The notes: generated from the sequence alone by a model not told the origin. Numbered from the stretch's first letter, positions 36,124 to 45,635 are shown. The stretch is DNA of 64,000 bases from JAOPZW01 sp963835295 (GCA_963835295.1 CAWIEX010000010.1:682001-746000); one strand, 5' to 3'. Numbers and translations are program-made.

Positions 36124-37059
36124 TTGAACCTCGAAGACCTCGGCTGGGGCGAGCCGTTCGCCTCGGCCTTCGCGGCATCCGACCCCGACGGCAGCGCGCC
36201 CGCGCGGGTGATCGCCGTCCACCGCGGCCACCTGGTCGTCGCCGGCGCACAGGGTGAGGCCCTGGCCGTCGTCGCCGGGAGGGCGCGCGAGCGCGCGACG
36301 ATCGGCGACTGGGTCGTCGTCGACGCCCGCGGCGCCGTCAGCGCCCGCCTGCCCCGCCAGGGCGTGCTGGCGCGTGCCGGCCAGGACCTGGCCGCGAACG
36401 TCGACGTCGCCTTCGTCGTCACCTCTGCCAACCGCGACCTCAACCCGCGCCGCCTCGAGCGCTTCGTCGCCGTGGCGGCCGCCGGCGGCTGCGCGCCCGT
36501 GCTCGTGCTCAACAAGGCCGATCTCGTCGTCGACCCCGAGCCCGAGCTCGCCGTCCTGCGCGCCGTCGCCCCCGGGGTGCCGGTCGTGGCCACCAGCGCG
36601 CAGCGTGGCGACGGCGTCGACGCGCTCACCGCGCAGCTCGGCCGCGGCCGCACGGGCGCGCTGATCGGCTCGTCGGGCGTGGGCAAGTCGACGCTGATCA
36701 ACGCGCTGCTGGGCCACGAGCGCCAGGCCACCGCGCAGATCCGCGCGCACGACGACCGAGGGCGCCACACGACCACGAGCCGGGAGCTCTTCGCCCTGCC
36801 GCACGGCGGCGGCCTGCTTATCGACACGCCGGGCCTGCGCCTGCCGCGCATGGGCGTCGATCCCGCGGGCGTGGCCGCCGCCTTCGCCGACGTCGAGGAG
36901 CTCGCCGCCGGCTGCCGCTTCTCCGACTGCCGCCATGAGACCGAGCCCGGCTGCGCGGTGCGGGCGGCGATCGCCGCCGGCGAGCTGGACCCGGCCCGGC
37001 TGAGCCACCAGCGCAAGCTCGAGGGCGAGCAGCGCTGGGCCGCCGCGCGCCGGCGGTAG
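36124..37059 (+). CDS. rsgA: Ribosome small subunit-dependent GTPase RsgA
   Basis: RsgA checks late maturation of the 30S subunit. The 311-residue product shows the circularly permuted GTPase order: G4 NKAD at residues 130-133, G5-like 'ATSAQRGDGV', then G1 GSSGVGKST at 182-190 and G3 'LIDTPGLR'. An N-terminal OB fold ('ARVIAVHRGHLVVAG...IGDWVVVD') precedes, and a zinc site 'CRFSDCRHETEPGCAV' (three Cys, one His) follows. The start is TTG at 36124 with GGAGAG seven bases upstream; earlier in-frame codons read into the repeat flank. No partner genes are adjacent. Confidence 0.94.
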   Translation: MNLEDLGWGEPFASAFAASDPDGSAPARVIAVHRGHLVVAGAQGEALAVVAGRARERATIGDWVVVDARGAVSARLPRQGVLARAGQDLAANVDVAFVVTSANRDLNPRRLERFVAVAAAGGCAPVLVLNKADLVVDPEPELAVLRAVAPGVPVVATSAQRGDGVDALTAQLGRGRTGALIGSSGVGKSTLINALLGHERQATAQIRAHDDRGRHTTTSRELFALPHGGGLLIDTPGLRLPRMGVDPAGVAAAFADVEELAAGCRFSDCRHETEPGCAVRAAIAAGELDPARLSHQRKLEGEQRWAAARRR

Positions 37060-37090
37060 GACAGGGGCCGCCAAGGGCGAACCTCTCCCC

Positions 37091-39387
37091 GTGCGCCGCA
37101 CGCTGGCCATCGCCGCCCTCGTCGCGCTCCTGGGGGCCGCGTGCGCCCAGGCGCGCGTCGCGCTGCTGGCCACGGGCACGAGCGACGTCGCGCTGCTCGA
37201 CGTCACCACCAACCTGGTGGTGGCCCGGCCGGCGCTGCCCGGCCCATCACGCGCGGTGGCGATCACCCGCGACGGGCGCCGCGCGTTCGTCGCCGCCGGC
37301 AATGCCGTGGCGGCCTTCGATCTCGGCCTGGTCCCAGCGGCGCCATTGCCGGGCACAGCGGCCCCGTTTACCGTGGTCACTCGCGACCTCCGGGTGCCGG
37401 CGGTGGGGATCGCGGTCTCACCCGGCGGCGCGAGCGTCTACGCGGCCGCGGGGCAGCGGCTCTTCGTGCTCGACGCCCGGACGCTGGCCATCCGCCACCG
37501 AATGCGCCTGCGCGGGACGGCGCGCGCGCTGGCGCTCTCGCGCGAGGGGACGCTGGCGGCCGTGGTCCTGACCGGCGGCCGCGTCGCGATGGTCGCCACC
37601 GGGGCTCCGAAGCTGCTGCGCCGCGTGCGGGTCAAGGGCGCGACCGGCGCCGCCTTCGATGCCGCCGCCCGCGCGTGGGTCAGCGCGCCGCGGCGCCTCT
37701 ACCTGGTCCGACAGGGGGCGCGCAAGCCCGAGAAGCACCCGCTGCGCCTGGGCAGGGGCGTGGGGGGCGCCGTGACCGCCTCGCCCGACGGGCTCACGCT
37801 CGCGGTGGGAGCGGCACACGCAGGCAACGTGGCCGCGCTCGTCGACGTCACCGGCCATCGCGTGCGCCGCTTCCGCGCCGGCCTCGGCCCCGGCGCGCCG
37901 GGCTGGTCGCCCGACGGCGTCCGGGTCTACTACGCCGACGGCGGGGGCGCGACGCTCTCGCTCGTGAGCCCCTTTGCCCACCGCCGGCTGGGCTCCGTGC
38001 CGCTGCCGGGCACCACGCCGCTGGGCGTGGTCGTCCAGCCGGGGCTCGCGCGCGTACAGGGCACCGACGCGCCCGACGCCATCAGCGGCACGCGCCTGCG
38101 CGACCTCATCGCCGGGCTGGGCGGCGACGACGCGCTCAACGGCGGGCGCGAGAACGACGTCCTGGAGGGCGGCGACGGCAACGACGCCCTGCACGGCGGC
38201 TCCTACGACGACCACCTCTTCGGCGACGCCGGCGACGACACGCTCTACGGCGGCTCGGGCAACGACCACCTCTCGGGCGCCGACGGCAACGATCGAGCCG
38301 ACGGCGGCACCGGCGACGACTCGATCCATGGCGGCCCCGGCAACGACTACCTCGACGGCGGCCCCGGCGACGACCACGTCTTCGGCGAGGCGGGCGACGA
38401 CCTGATCGTCGACTCGACCTTCGGCAACGACCGACGTCTCTACGGCGGGCCGGGCAACGACACCATCAAGGGCGGCCGGGGCTCTGACCTCATCAAGGGC
38501 GGCGACGGCAACGACCAGCTCTTCGGGGAGTCGGGGACCGAGAACATCACCGGCGGCGACGGCGACGACCTCGTCGACGGCGGCGCCGCACGCGACATCC
38601 TCGCCGGCAACAACGGCTCCGACGTCATCCACGGCGACTCGGGCGACGACACGCTGGAGGGCGGCAACGGCGCCGACCAGGTCGACGGCGGGTCGGGGCC
38701 CGACGAGATCTTCGGCGACGAGGGCGCTGACCTGCTGGTCGGCGGCCCCGACCCGGACACGATCGACGCCGGCGGCGGCGACGACACGATCCGCGCCGCC
38801 GACGACAGCCGCGACGAGGTCGACTGCGGCGAGGGCAACGACACGGTCTACGTCGAGGCCGACGCGCCCACCCGGGACGTGCTGCTCAACTGCGAGACGG
38901 TGACGCCGGTGCCGGCCGAGGGCGCCAACGACTCCGACGCGGCCTCGGTCATCTCGGGCACGCAGCTGCGCGACGTCCTGCACGGCACGCCGGGCGACGA
39001 CTCGCTCTTCGGCAAGGGCGGGCCCGACGCGCTGTTCGGCGCCGGCGGCGACGACTACGTCGACGGCGAGTACGGCAACGACGAGCTCCACGGCGGCCCG
39101 GGCAACGACACGATGGCCGGGCGGGCCGGCGACGACCGCATCTACGGCGACGCCGGCGACGACCACATCACCGGCGACCGCGGCTTCGACCACATCGCGG
39201 GCGGCTCGGGCAACGACGAGATCTTCGGCAACCTCGACCCCGACACGATCTCCGGGGGCCCGGCAACGACCGCATCAACGTCGTCCGCGGCGACCTCGAC
39301 AGCGTCAGGTGCGGCCCCGGGCACGACGTCGTCTTCGCCGACCCCGGCGACAAGGTCGCCGGGGACTGCGAGGACGTGCGCCGCTAG
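37091..39387 (+). CDS. Secreted calcium-binding RTX-repeat protein (3' frameshift)
   Basis: This large exported protein (about 765 residues once corrected) has a signal peptide (MRRTLAIAALVALLGAACAQA) and a beta-propeller-like region (about 25-320). Then come more than 25 glycine/aspartate-rich nonapeptides of the GGxGxD type (about 335-740), which fold into calcium-filled beta rolls. Near 39256 (TCCGGGGGCCCGG) one G seems missing: the printed frame degrades into Thr/Ser, while the next frame continues 'GNDRINVVRGDLDSVRCGPGHDVVFADPGDKVAGDCEDVRR' and stops at 39387. Role is probably surface-associated; no type I secretion genes are nearby. Confidence 0.88.
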
Positions 39388-40136
39388 CGACCGCTCGCGC
39401 GGGCGCGGATGAGCGCCTCGATCCCGTCGAGGATCCGTTCGAGGCCGAAGGCGAACTCGTCGTCCGGCGGGTCGGCGCGGTCGAAGACGCCGGCATCGAG
39501 CAGGGCGTGCAGTGCGGGGAAGCGCGCCGCATCGGTGAGCCCTCGCAGGGTGTCGCGGTAGCCGCGCATCGCGTCGTGCGGGGTGGCAGCCGCGTCGAGG
39601 AAGTGCGCCTGCACATCGCCCATGGTGATCACCTGGTTGCGCGCATATCCGCTCAGCATCATCACGATCGACGCCTTCTCCGCCTCGCCGAGGGTGGTGT
39701 CGCGCATCGCGTGCAGCGCGTCCTCGAACCAGGCCACCGTGTTGGGGCCCAGTGGTGGCCCAGTGATCGGGACGTCGACCGCCCACGGGTGGGCGCGCAT
39801 CGCCGCGACCATCGCCCAGGCCCAGCGCGACAGGCCTTCGCGCCAGCCCTCGCCGGGGGCCCCGGCCGGGACCGTCCCGAGTGCTGCGTCGACCATCAGC
39901 GTGAGGAGCTCCTGCTTGGACGCGACGTAGCGATAGAGCGACATCGCGGAGGACCCGAGCTCCTTCGCAACTCGGTTCATCGACACCGCCGCGAGACCTT
40001 CCGCGTCGGCGATCGCGATGCCCGCGCCGACGATCCGGTCCAGGCTGAGCCCGGGCTTCGGGCCCTTCGTCGGGGCGCGCGCTCCCCACGCCGCCGCCAT
40101 GCCGGCCGTCAGCCCACTGCCGTCCTCGTCGCCCAT
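39384..40136 (-). CDS. TetR family regulator of the first ABC exporter
   Basis: The 250-residue protein has a TetR HTH at about residues 30-75 ('LDRIVGAGIAIADAEGLAAVSMNRVAKELGSSAMSLYRYVASKQELL') and a long C-terminal domain like the tetracycline-repressor group ('AMVAAMRAHPWAVDVPITGPPLGPNTVAWFEDAL'). ATG 40136 is used; a later ATG is possible. Its stop overlaps the stop of the RTX gene. It is divergent from an ABC exporter operon, with a consensus promoter and two operators between, so it very likely represses that exporter. Confidence 0.9.
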   Translation of the reverse strand: MGDEDGSGLTAGMAAAWGARAPTKGPKPGLSLDRIVGAGIAIADAEGLAAVSMNRVAKELGSSAMSLYRYVASKQELLTLMVDAALGTVPAGAPGEGWREGLSRWAWAMVAAMRAHPWAVDVPITGPPLGPNTVAWFEDALHAMRDTTLGEAEKASIVMMLSGYARNQVITMGDVQAHFLDAAATPHDAMRGYRDTLRGLTDAARFPALHALLDAGVFDRADPPDDEFAFGLERILDGIEALIRARASGR

Positions 40137-40157
40137 CGCCTCGATCCCTGTGGTGAT

Positions 40158-40213
40158 TTGACGCGGTCCGATCAATCGCGTATACCTTACGCAGTAACGC
40201 GTATGGCATACGC
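40158..40213 (+). promoter_or_regulatory. ABC exporter promoter with two operators
   Basis: TTGACG (40158-40163) and TATACC (40181-40186) are separated by exactly 17 bases, a strong sigma-A type promoter for the rightward ABC operon. Two 15-base palindromes of the form GCGTA-N5-TACGC lie at 40178-40192, covering the -10, and at 40199-40213, just downstream. Their centres are 21 bases apart, two helical turns. This is a textbook TetR repression site; the divergent TetR gene is the obvious ligand protein. Confidence 0.8.
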
Positions 40214-40259
40214 AATCAGCGTATCCGAACCGCGACCGACGATGAGGAGCACACCACAG

Positions 40260-41240
40260 ATGACCGACCGGACCGCGGTCGAGGCGGCCGGCCTCGTGAA
40301 GTCCTATGGCGACGTCAAGGTGCTGGACGCCGTCGACCTGAGCGTCCGGCGCGGCAGCGTCTTCGCGCTCCTCGGCCCCAACGGCGCCGGCAAGACGACG
40401 ATCGTGCGGATCCTCTGCACGCTCGCCACGGCGGACGGTGGGCGCGCGCGGGTCGCCGGCCACGACGTGGCGGCCGATCGCGCGCAAGTGCGCCGCAGCA
40501 TCAGCCTCACCGGTCAGTACGCCGCACTCGACGAGGTGCAGACCGGGGAGGAGAACCTGCGCATGATGGGCCGGCTCGCCCGCCTGCCGCGTGGGCAGGC
40601 CCGGAGCCGGGCCGCCGAGCTGCTCGAGCGCTTCGACCTCGTCGAGGCCGGCCGGCGGAGAGTCGCGACCTACTCCGGGGGCATGCGTCGTCGGCTCGAC
40701 CTTGCCGCCAGCCTCGTCGCGCGTCCGGCGGTGCTCTTCCTCGACGAGCCCACGACCGGCCTGGATCCGCGCAGCCGGCAGGCGATGTGGGCGGTGATCG
40801 CGGAGCTGGTCGACGGCGGCGTGACGGTCTTCCTCACCACCCAGTATCTCGAGGAGGCGGACCGGCTGGCGGATCGCATCGCGGTCATCGACGGCGGCCG
40901 CGTGGTCGCCGAGGGCACCTCCGCGGAGCTCAAGCAGCGCGTCGGCGTTCAGCGCCTCGACCTGACGCTCGCCGACCCGCCGGCCTACGCGACCGTCGAG
41001 GCTCTGCTCGGCGAGCGGGCCGTCCACCGCGACGCCGGGCGCCTGACGCTCGGAGTGGCCACCGACGGCAGCGCGGCGGACGTGCGCGCCCAGCTCGACG
41101 CCGTCGATCCGCTGCGCACCGCGGTCGCGTCGTTCGCCATCCACAGCGCGACCCTCGACGACGTCTTCCTCGCCCTCACCGGCCATCGCGCCGAGGCCGG
41201 CACCGAACCCGCGATCGTCAAGGAGGTCGCTCATGTCTGA
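40260..41240 (+). CDS. ABC transporter ATP-binding protein (DrrA-like)
   Basis: The 326-residue ATPase of an exporter has Walker A GPNGAGKTT near residues 38-46, signature 'YSGGMRRRLDLA', Walker B 'VLFLDEPTTGLDP' and the switch region 'VFLTTQYLEEADRLADRI'. The C-terminal extension after 'VAEGTSAELK' is typical of daunorubicin-resistance (DrrA) ATPases. ATG 40260 follows GAGGAG; an ATG at 40242 lies in frame. The permease gene starts eight bases before its stop. Drug or lipid export is the likely role. Confidence 0.92.
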   Translation: MTDRTAVEAAGLVKSYGDVKVLDAVDLSVRRGSVFALLGPNGAGKTTIVRILCTLATADGGRARVAGHDVAADRAQVRRSISLTGQYAALDEVQTGEENLRMMGRLARLPRGQARSRAAELLERFDLVEAGRRRVATYSGGMRRRLDLAASLVARPAVLFLDEPTTGLDPRSRQAMWAVIAELVDGGVTVFLTTQYLEEADRLADRIAVIDGGRVVAEGTSAELKQRVGVQRLDLTLADPPAYATVEALLGERAVHRDAGRLTLGVATDGSAADVRAQLDAVDPLRTAVASFAIHSATLDDVFLALTGHRAEAGTEPAIVKEVAHV

Positions 41241-41976
41241 CGCGCTGACCATGTCCGGGCGCTGCCTGCGCCTCTCGCGCCGCAACCCCGAGGCGCTTCT
41301 GACCTCGCTGATGCTGCCGGTCCTGCTGATGCTGCTCTTCGTCTACCTCTTCGGTGGCGCGATCGAGACCGGCACGCACTACGTCACGTACGTGGTCCCG
41401 GGCCTCATGCTGCTGTGCGCCGGCTACGGCGCGTCGGTCACGGCGGTCAGCGTCTCCAACGACATGGCGGGCGGCATCGTCGACCGCTTCCGCTCACTCG
41501 ACGTCGGCGGCGCGTCGTTCCTCGCCGGTCACGTGACGGCGAGTGTCGTGCGCAACGCCGCCTCGACGGCGCTGGTGCTCGGCGTGGGGCTGCTGATCGG
41601 CTTCCGGCCTCACGCCGACGCGCTGGACTGGCTGGAGGCGGGCGGCGTCCTGCTGGCCTTCGTCCTCGCCCTGTCGTGGGTGGCCGCGGTCATCGGCCTG
41701 ATCGCCAGGTCGCCGGAGGGGGCCAACGGCTTCACCTTCTTCGTGATGTTCCTGCCCTATCCGAGCAGCGCCTTCGTCCCGGTGGCCACGATGCCGTCGT
41801 GGATCCAGGGCTTCGCCGGCCACCAGCCGGTCACGCCGGTGACCGAGACGATCCGCAGCCTGCTGCTGGGCACGCCGGCCGGGTCGAGCCCATGGCAGGC
41901 GCTCGCCTGGTGCGCCGCGCTGCTGACCGCCTCGATCGCCGTCGCGGGGGTCCTGTTCCGCCACCGGACGCGGTGA
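41233..41976 (+). CDS. ABC-2 type exporter permease (DrrB-like)
   Basis: This 247-residue membrane partner of the preceding ATPase has six predicted helices and the ABC-2 pattern 'YVVPGLMLLCAGYGASVTAVSVSNDMAGGIVDRFRSLDV', followed by 'FLPYPSSAFVPVATMPSWIQGFAGHQPVTPVTETIRSLLLG'. It begins with ATG overlapping the ATPase gene. Its stop lies three bases from the stop of a second, opposite permease gene of the same superfamily. Confidence 0.9.
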   Translation: MSDALTMSGRCLRLSRRNPEALLTSLMLPVLLMLLFVYLFGGAIETGTHYVTYVVPGLMLLCAGYGASVTAVSVSNDMAGGIVDRFRSLDVGGASFLAGHVTASVVRNAASTALVLGVGLLIGFRPHADALDWLEAGGVLLAFVLALSWVAAVIGLIARSPEGANGFTFFVMFLPYPSSAFVPVATMPSWIQGFAGHQPVTPVTETIRSLLLGTPAGSSPWQALAWCAALLTASIAVAGVLFRHRTR

Positions 41977-41979
41977 GGC

Positions 41980-42756
41980 TCAGAGCGAGCGCTGGTAGGT
42001 GGCGAAGGCTCGGGTCGCGAAGGCGGCACAGACGACGATGAGGGCGACGAGCAGGCCGACGCGGCTGGCCACGAGGCCCCAGTCGGTCTTCTGCATGGCG
42101 GCCGAGCGGCCCGCCTCCACCGCCCAGTTGACCGGGTTGACCTTGGAGACCGTGCGGATCCAGGCGGGCACGAGGCTCTGCTGCATGAGCGCCGAGGACA
42201 GGAAGGTCAGCGGGAGCAGGACGAGGCTCACGGCCCCGATGAGCGTCTCGCGCTGGCGCGCGAGCATCCCGATGCCGTTCGACAGCGAAGAGAACGCCGC
42301 GCCGAGCAGCGCGGCGACCAGGATGAGGATGAGCACGCCGCCGATGCCGTTGACGTAGTCGGCCCCGAGCGCCAGCGCGAGCAGGAGGATGAGCGTCGTC
42401 TGGATGAAGATGGTCGCCATCGCGTAGGCCACGCTGCCCAGGTTCAGCGCGCCGCGCCACACGGGGGAGACCAGGACGCGGTCCATGACGCCGGCGTTGA
42501 TGTCCTCGATGAAGCCCATGCCCGTCCAGCCCGCCGAGGACACCGCGAGCATCACGACCACGCCCGGCGTGAGGAAGTCGACGTAGGAGCCGCCCTGGAA
42601 GCCGGGAATCCGGGTGACGGCCTTGAAGAGCGCGCCGAAGAGCAGCAGCCAGATGATGGGCTGGGTCAGGGTGATGCCGAGGTAGGCCGGCTGGCGGCGC
42701 AGGACGCGTAGGTAGCGCAGGTTGACCTGCCAGGTCTGCCGGATCGCCGTGCTCAT
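41980..42756 (-). CDS. ABC-2 type exporter permease
   Basis: This 258-residue membrane protein has six hydrophobic segments. The ABC-2 signature region 'YVDFLTPGVVVMLAVSSAGWTGMGFIEDINAGVMDRVLVSPV' and 'PLTFLSSALMQQSLVPAWIRTVSKVNPVNWAVEAGR' are clear. It pairs with the ATPase gene just upstream on the minus strand by an ATGA overlap. It is convergent with the first ABC permease. Confidence 0.9.
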   Translation of the reverse strand: MSTAIRQTWQVNLRYLRVLRRQPAYLGITLTQPIIWLLLFGALFKAVTRIPGFQGGSYVDFLTPGVVVMLAVSSAGWTGMGFIEDINAGVMDRVLVSPVWRGALNLGSVAYAMATIFIQTTLILLLALALGADYVNGIGGVLILILVAALLGAAFSSLSNGIGMLARQRETLIGAVSLVLLPLTFLSSALMQQSLVPAWIRTVSKVNPVNWAVEAGRSAAMQKTDWGLVASRVGLLVALIVVCAAFATRAFATYQRSL

Positions 42757-43739
42757 GCCGCCACCGCCTCTGCGTGGTGCTCGGCGTGGGCGCGATCGAA
42801 GCTGCGCCCGGCGTGGCGCAGGTAGACGTCGTCCAGCGACGGGCGCGCGAGGGTCACCGAGGCGGCCTTCACGCCGTGGGCGTCCAGTGCGGCGAGCACG
42901 GCGGGGATGGCCGCCGCGCCGTCGCGGGCGCGGGCGTGCAGCGTGCGGCCCTCGAGGGCCGCGTCGCCCACGCCGTCGACGCCCGCCAGCGCCCGGCGCG
43001 CGGCGCCGTCGCGCGCGTCGACGAGCTCGACCTCGATGCGGTCGCCCTCCAGCTGGCTCTTGAGCGCGTCGGGCGAGCCCTCGGCGACGATCTGGCCGCG
43101 ATCGACGATGGCCAGCTGCGAGGCCAGCCGGTCGGCCTCCTCGAGGTAGTGGGTCGTGAGCAGGATCGTCATCTGCTCGTCGCGGGCGAGGCGCTCGATC
43201 TCGTGCCACATGTCCGCGCGCGCTTCGGGGTCCAGGCCGGTGGTCGGCTCGTCGAGGAAGAGCACGCGCGGGCGGTGGATGAGGCCCATGGCCAGGTCGA
43301 GACGGCGCTGCATGCCGCCGGAGTACGTCTTGGCGGGCCGGTGTGCGGCGTCTTCGAGCCCGAAGCGCTCCAGCGCGGCGCCGACGCGCCCGCGCAGGTC
43401 GGCGCCGGTGATGGCATAGAACTCGCCTTGAAGCGTGAGGTTCTCGCGTCCGGTCGCCTCGGGGTCGAGCCCGTGGCGCTGGGCGACGACGCCGATGGCA
43501 TGGCGCACGCGCAGCGGGTCGGCGAGCACGTCGAGCCCGGCCACGCGCGCGGTGCCGCCGTCGGGCCGGGAGAGGGTGGTGAGGATGCGCACGGTGGTGG
43601 ACTTGCCCGCCCCGTTGGGGCCCAGCAGGCCGAAGATGGTGCCCGCCGGGACGGCTAGGCTCAGCCCGTCCAGTGCGCGGACGTCGGGTGGGTAGGTCTT
43701 GGTCAGGGCGTTCGCCTCGATGGCGATATCCTTAGACAT
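42753..43739 (-). CDS. ABC transporter ATP-binding protein (DrrA-like)
   Basis: The 328-residue exporter ATPase has Walker A GPNGAGKST, signature 'YSGGMQRRLDLAM', Walker B 'VLFLDEPTTGLDPEAR', switch His in 'LLTTHYLEEADRLA' and a DrrA-like C-terminal domain. It is similar to but clearly diverged from the first cassette. The start lies 29 bases from a divergent MarR-type gene; the short AT-richer gap probably holds a shared operator. The two ABC cassettes face each other, each with its own divergent regulator at the outer edge. Confidence 0.93.
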   Translation of the reverse strand: MSKDIAIEANALTKTYPPDVRALDGLSLAVPAGTIFGLLGPNGAGKSTTVRILTTLSRPDGGTARVAGLDVLADPLRVRHAIGVVAQRHGLDPEATGRENLTLQGEFYAITGADLRGRVGAALERFGLEDAAHRPAKTYSGGMQRRLDLAMGLIHRPRVLFLDEPTTGLDPEARADMWHEIERLARDEQMTILLTTHYLEEADRLASQLAIVDRGQIVAEGSPDALKSQLEGDRIEVELVDARDGAARRALAGVDGVGDAALEGRTLHARARDGAAAIPAVLAALDAHGVKAASVTLARPSLDDVYLRHAGRSFDRAHAEHHAEAVAA

Positions 43740-43768
43740 ACAAGTATCTTAATCATCAAGAGATCAGA
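43740..43768. promoter_or_regulatory. Candidate MarR operator between exporter and regulator
   Basis: The 29-base gap is strikingly AT-rich for this genome and contains the imperfect dyad TATCTT-N6-AAGAGAT with outer ACAAGT/AGATC. With start codons this close, a bound MarR dimer would block both genes. No separate -35/-10 can be fixed. Confidence 0.4.
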
Positions 43769-44251
43769 TTGGCAAGCAGGAAACGACAGATCTTCGAGGA
43801 GCTCGTCTACGAGGTCCGGCGCTCGCAGGCCGCGACCGACCGCTACGACGAGGCGGTCGCGGAGGCGATCGGGCTCAACCGCACCGACATGCGCTGCCTC
43901 GACGTCATCCAGCGCGAAGGCCCCGTGCCCGCCGGGCGCCTCGCCGAGGAGACGGGGCTGACGACCGGCGCGATCACCACGGTCCTCGACCGTCTCGAGC
44001 GCGCCGGCTTCGCGCGCCGCACGCGCGATCCCGCCGACCGCCGCCGCGTACTCGTCGAGCTGGCGCCGGAGGCGCGGGCCGGAGCCGGCGACTACTACGG
44101 CGAGCACATGGCCCTCGGCGAGCGCCTGTTCCGGCGCTACAGCGAGGAGCAGCTGGGGCTGCTGCTCGAGTTCACGCGCGAGAGCCGCGAGCTCAACGAG
44201 CGCGAGGCGGCGAGGCTCGAGGCGCGGACGCGCGGCGCGCCTGGGACCTAG
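43769..44251 (+). CDS. MarR family transcriptional regulator
   Basis: The 160-residue winged-helix regulator has the MarR core 'LNRTDMRCLDVIQREGPVPAGRLAEETGLTTGAITTVLDRLERAGFARRTRDPADRRRVLVEL', whose wing carries the conserved 'DPADRR' turn. It starts at a TTG and is divergent from the second ABC exporter, so it probably controls it in response to a bound aromatic or toxic ligand. Confidence 0.9.
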   Translation: MASRKRQIFEELVYEVRRSQAATDRYDEAVAEAIGLNRTDMRCLDVIQREGPVPAGRLAEETGLTTGAITTVLDRLERAGFARRTRDPADRRRVLVELAPEARAGAGDYYGEHMALGERLFRRYSEEQLGLLLEFTRESRELNEREAARLEARTRGAPGT

Positions 44252-44321
44252 GCGGTGGAGCGCGCGAGCGCCCTCTTGCCGCTGAGTGCCCGGCGAGCGG
44301 CCCTGCGAGAATCCGCGCCGC

Positions 44322-45155
44322 GTGCTGACCGACTACCACGTCCACCTGCGCCCCGACGACGTCGACGCGACGCCGGCCGAGCGCTACCTGACCGCCGCGA
44401 ACGCCGAGCGCTACCGCGAGGCTGCCGAGGAGCGCGGCATCGAGGAGCTCGGCGTGGCCGAGCACGTCTATCGCTTCACCGAGGCGCTGGAGGTCTGGCA
44501 GCACGAGCTGTGGCGGCACTCGGCGCGCGACGACCTCGATGCCTACTGCGCCTTCGTGCGCGAGGAGACCGACCTCAAGCTCGGGATCGAGGCCGACTTC
44601 ATCCCCGGCCGCGAGGACCGCATGGCCGAGCTGCTGGCCGGGCGCGACTTCGACTTCGTCGTCGGCTCGATCCACTTCGTCGGCGAGGGGGCGCTCGACT
44701 ACGACAAGTACGACATCTGGTCGTCGGCGAGCTCGCCCGAGAGGGTGTGGCAGACGTACTTCGAGTGGCTCGGGCAGGCCGCGGCGAGCGGCATGTTCGA
44801 CATCCTCGCCCACCCCGACCTCGTCAAGTACTGGGGCCCGTCCGGGCGCCCGTGGCCCAGCCGCGACCTGCGCTACTACTACGAGGTCGCCATGGAGGGC
44901 ATCGCCGAGTCGGGCATCGCGGTCGAGGTCTCCACCGCGGGGCTGCGCAAACCGGTCGGCGAGCTCTACCCGGCGCGGGCCTTCCTGGAGATGGTGCTCG
45001 ACGCCGGCAACCCGATCGCGCTCTCCAGCGATGCCCACACGCCCGAGGACCTCGGCCGCGACTACGACAAGGCGCTGGAGCTCCTCGAGGACCTCGGGGT
45101 CACCGAGCTGGCGGTCTTCGAGCGCCGCGGGCGGCGGCTGGAGCCGATCGGATGA
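44322..45155 (+). CDS. PHP-domain phosphatase (HisJ-type histidinol phosphatase)
   Basis: The 277-residue PHP protein shows the metal motifs DYHVHL (HxH), 'AEHVYRF', 'GIEADFI', 'GSIHFVG', 'ILAHPDLVKYWG' and 'SSDAHTPED' in the usual order. In HisJ-type enzymes these hold a trinuclear metal centre that dephosphorylates histidinol phosphate. No other his genes are near, so a different phosphoester substrate is possible. I chose GTG 44322 because the PHP fold begins at 'LTDYHVH'. It overlaps ispF by ATGA. Confidence 0.88.
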   Translation: MLTDYHVHLRPDDVDATPAERYLTAANAERYREAAEERGIEELGVAEHVYRFTEALEVWQHELWRHSARDDLDAYCAFVREETDLKLGIEADFIPGREDRMAELLAGRDFDFVVGSIHFVGEGALDYDKYDIWSSASSPERVWQTYFEWLGQAAASGMFDILAHPDLVKYWGPSGRPWPSRDLRYYYEVAMEGIAESGIAVEVSTAGLRKPVGELYPARAFLEMVLDAGNPIALSSDAHTPEDLGRDYDKALELLEDLGVTELAVFERRGRRLEPIG

Positions 45156-45631
45156 CGGCGACGACCGGCATCGGCTGGGACTCGCACCGGCTCGTGGCCG
45201 GGCGCCCGCTGATCCTCGGCGGGGTGGCGATCGAGCACGAGCTCGGGCTCGTCGGGCACTCCGACGCCGACGCGCTCACGCACGCGATCATCGATGCGCT
45301 GCTGGGCGCCGCCGCGATGGGCGACATCGGCCAGCACTTCCCCGACACCGACGAGCGCTTTCGCGACGCGGACTCGATGCTGCTGCTGCGCACGGTGGTC
45401 GCGACGCTCGCCGAGCGCGGGCTGGTCGTGACGCACGTCGACGCCACCGTCGTCATGGAGCGCCCCAAGCTCGCGCCGTACCGCGACGCGATCCGCGCCG
45501 CCCTGGCCGACGGGCTCGGCGTGGTGCCCGAGCACGTCAACGTCAAGGCATCCACCGGCGAGGGCATGGGCTTCGTCGGCCGCGGCGAGGGCATCGCGGC
45601 GCTGGCCGTGGCGACCCTGCACGGCGGTTGA
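45152..45631 (+). CDS. ispF: 2-C-methyl-D-erythritol 2,4-cyclodiphosphate synthase
   Basis: IspF closes the cyclodiphosphate ring in the MEP pathway as a zinc-containing trimer. The 159-residue product has the metal ligands in 'GIGWDSHRL' and 'HSDADALTHAI', 'GDIGQHFPDTDERFRDADS', and the C-terminal 'VNVKASTGEGMGFVGRGEGIAALAVATL'. It is coupled to the PHP gene upstream. Its usual neighbour ispD lies 12.5 kb away beyond accessory DNA. Confidence 0.96.
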   Translation: MTATTGIGWDSHRLVAGRPLILGGVAIEHELGLVGHSDADALTHAIIDALLGAAAMGDIGQHFPDTDERFRDADSMLLLRTVVATLAERGLVVTHVDATVVMERPKLAPYRDAIRAALADGLGVVPEHVNVKASTGEGMGFVGRGEGIAALAVATLHGG

Positions 45632-45635
45632 GCAA

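Noticed and set aside
38080..39250. Regular short tandem units that might suggest a CRISPR or satellite array
   Set aside because: The periodicity is 27 bases and translates to GGxGxD nonapeptides of an RTX protein.
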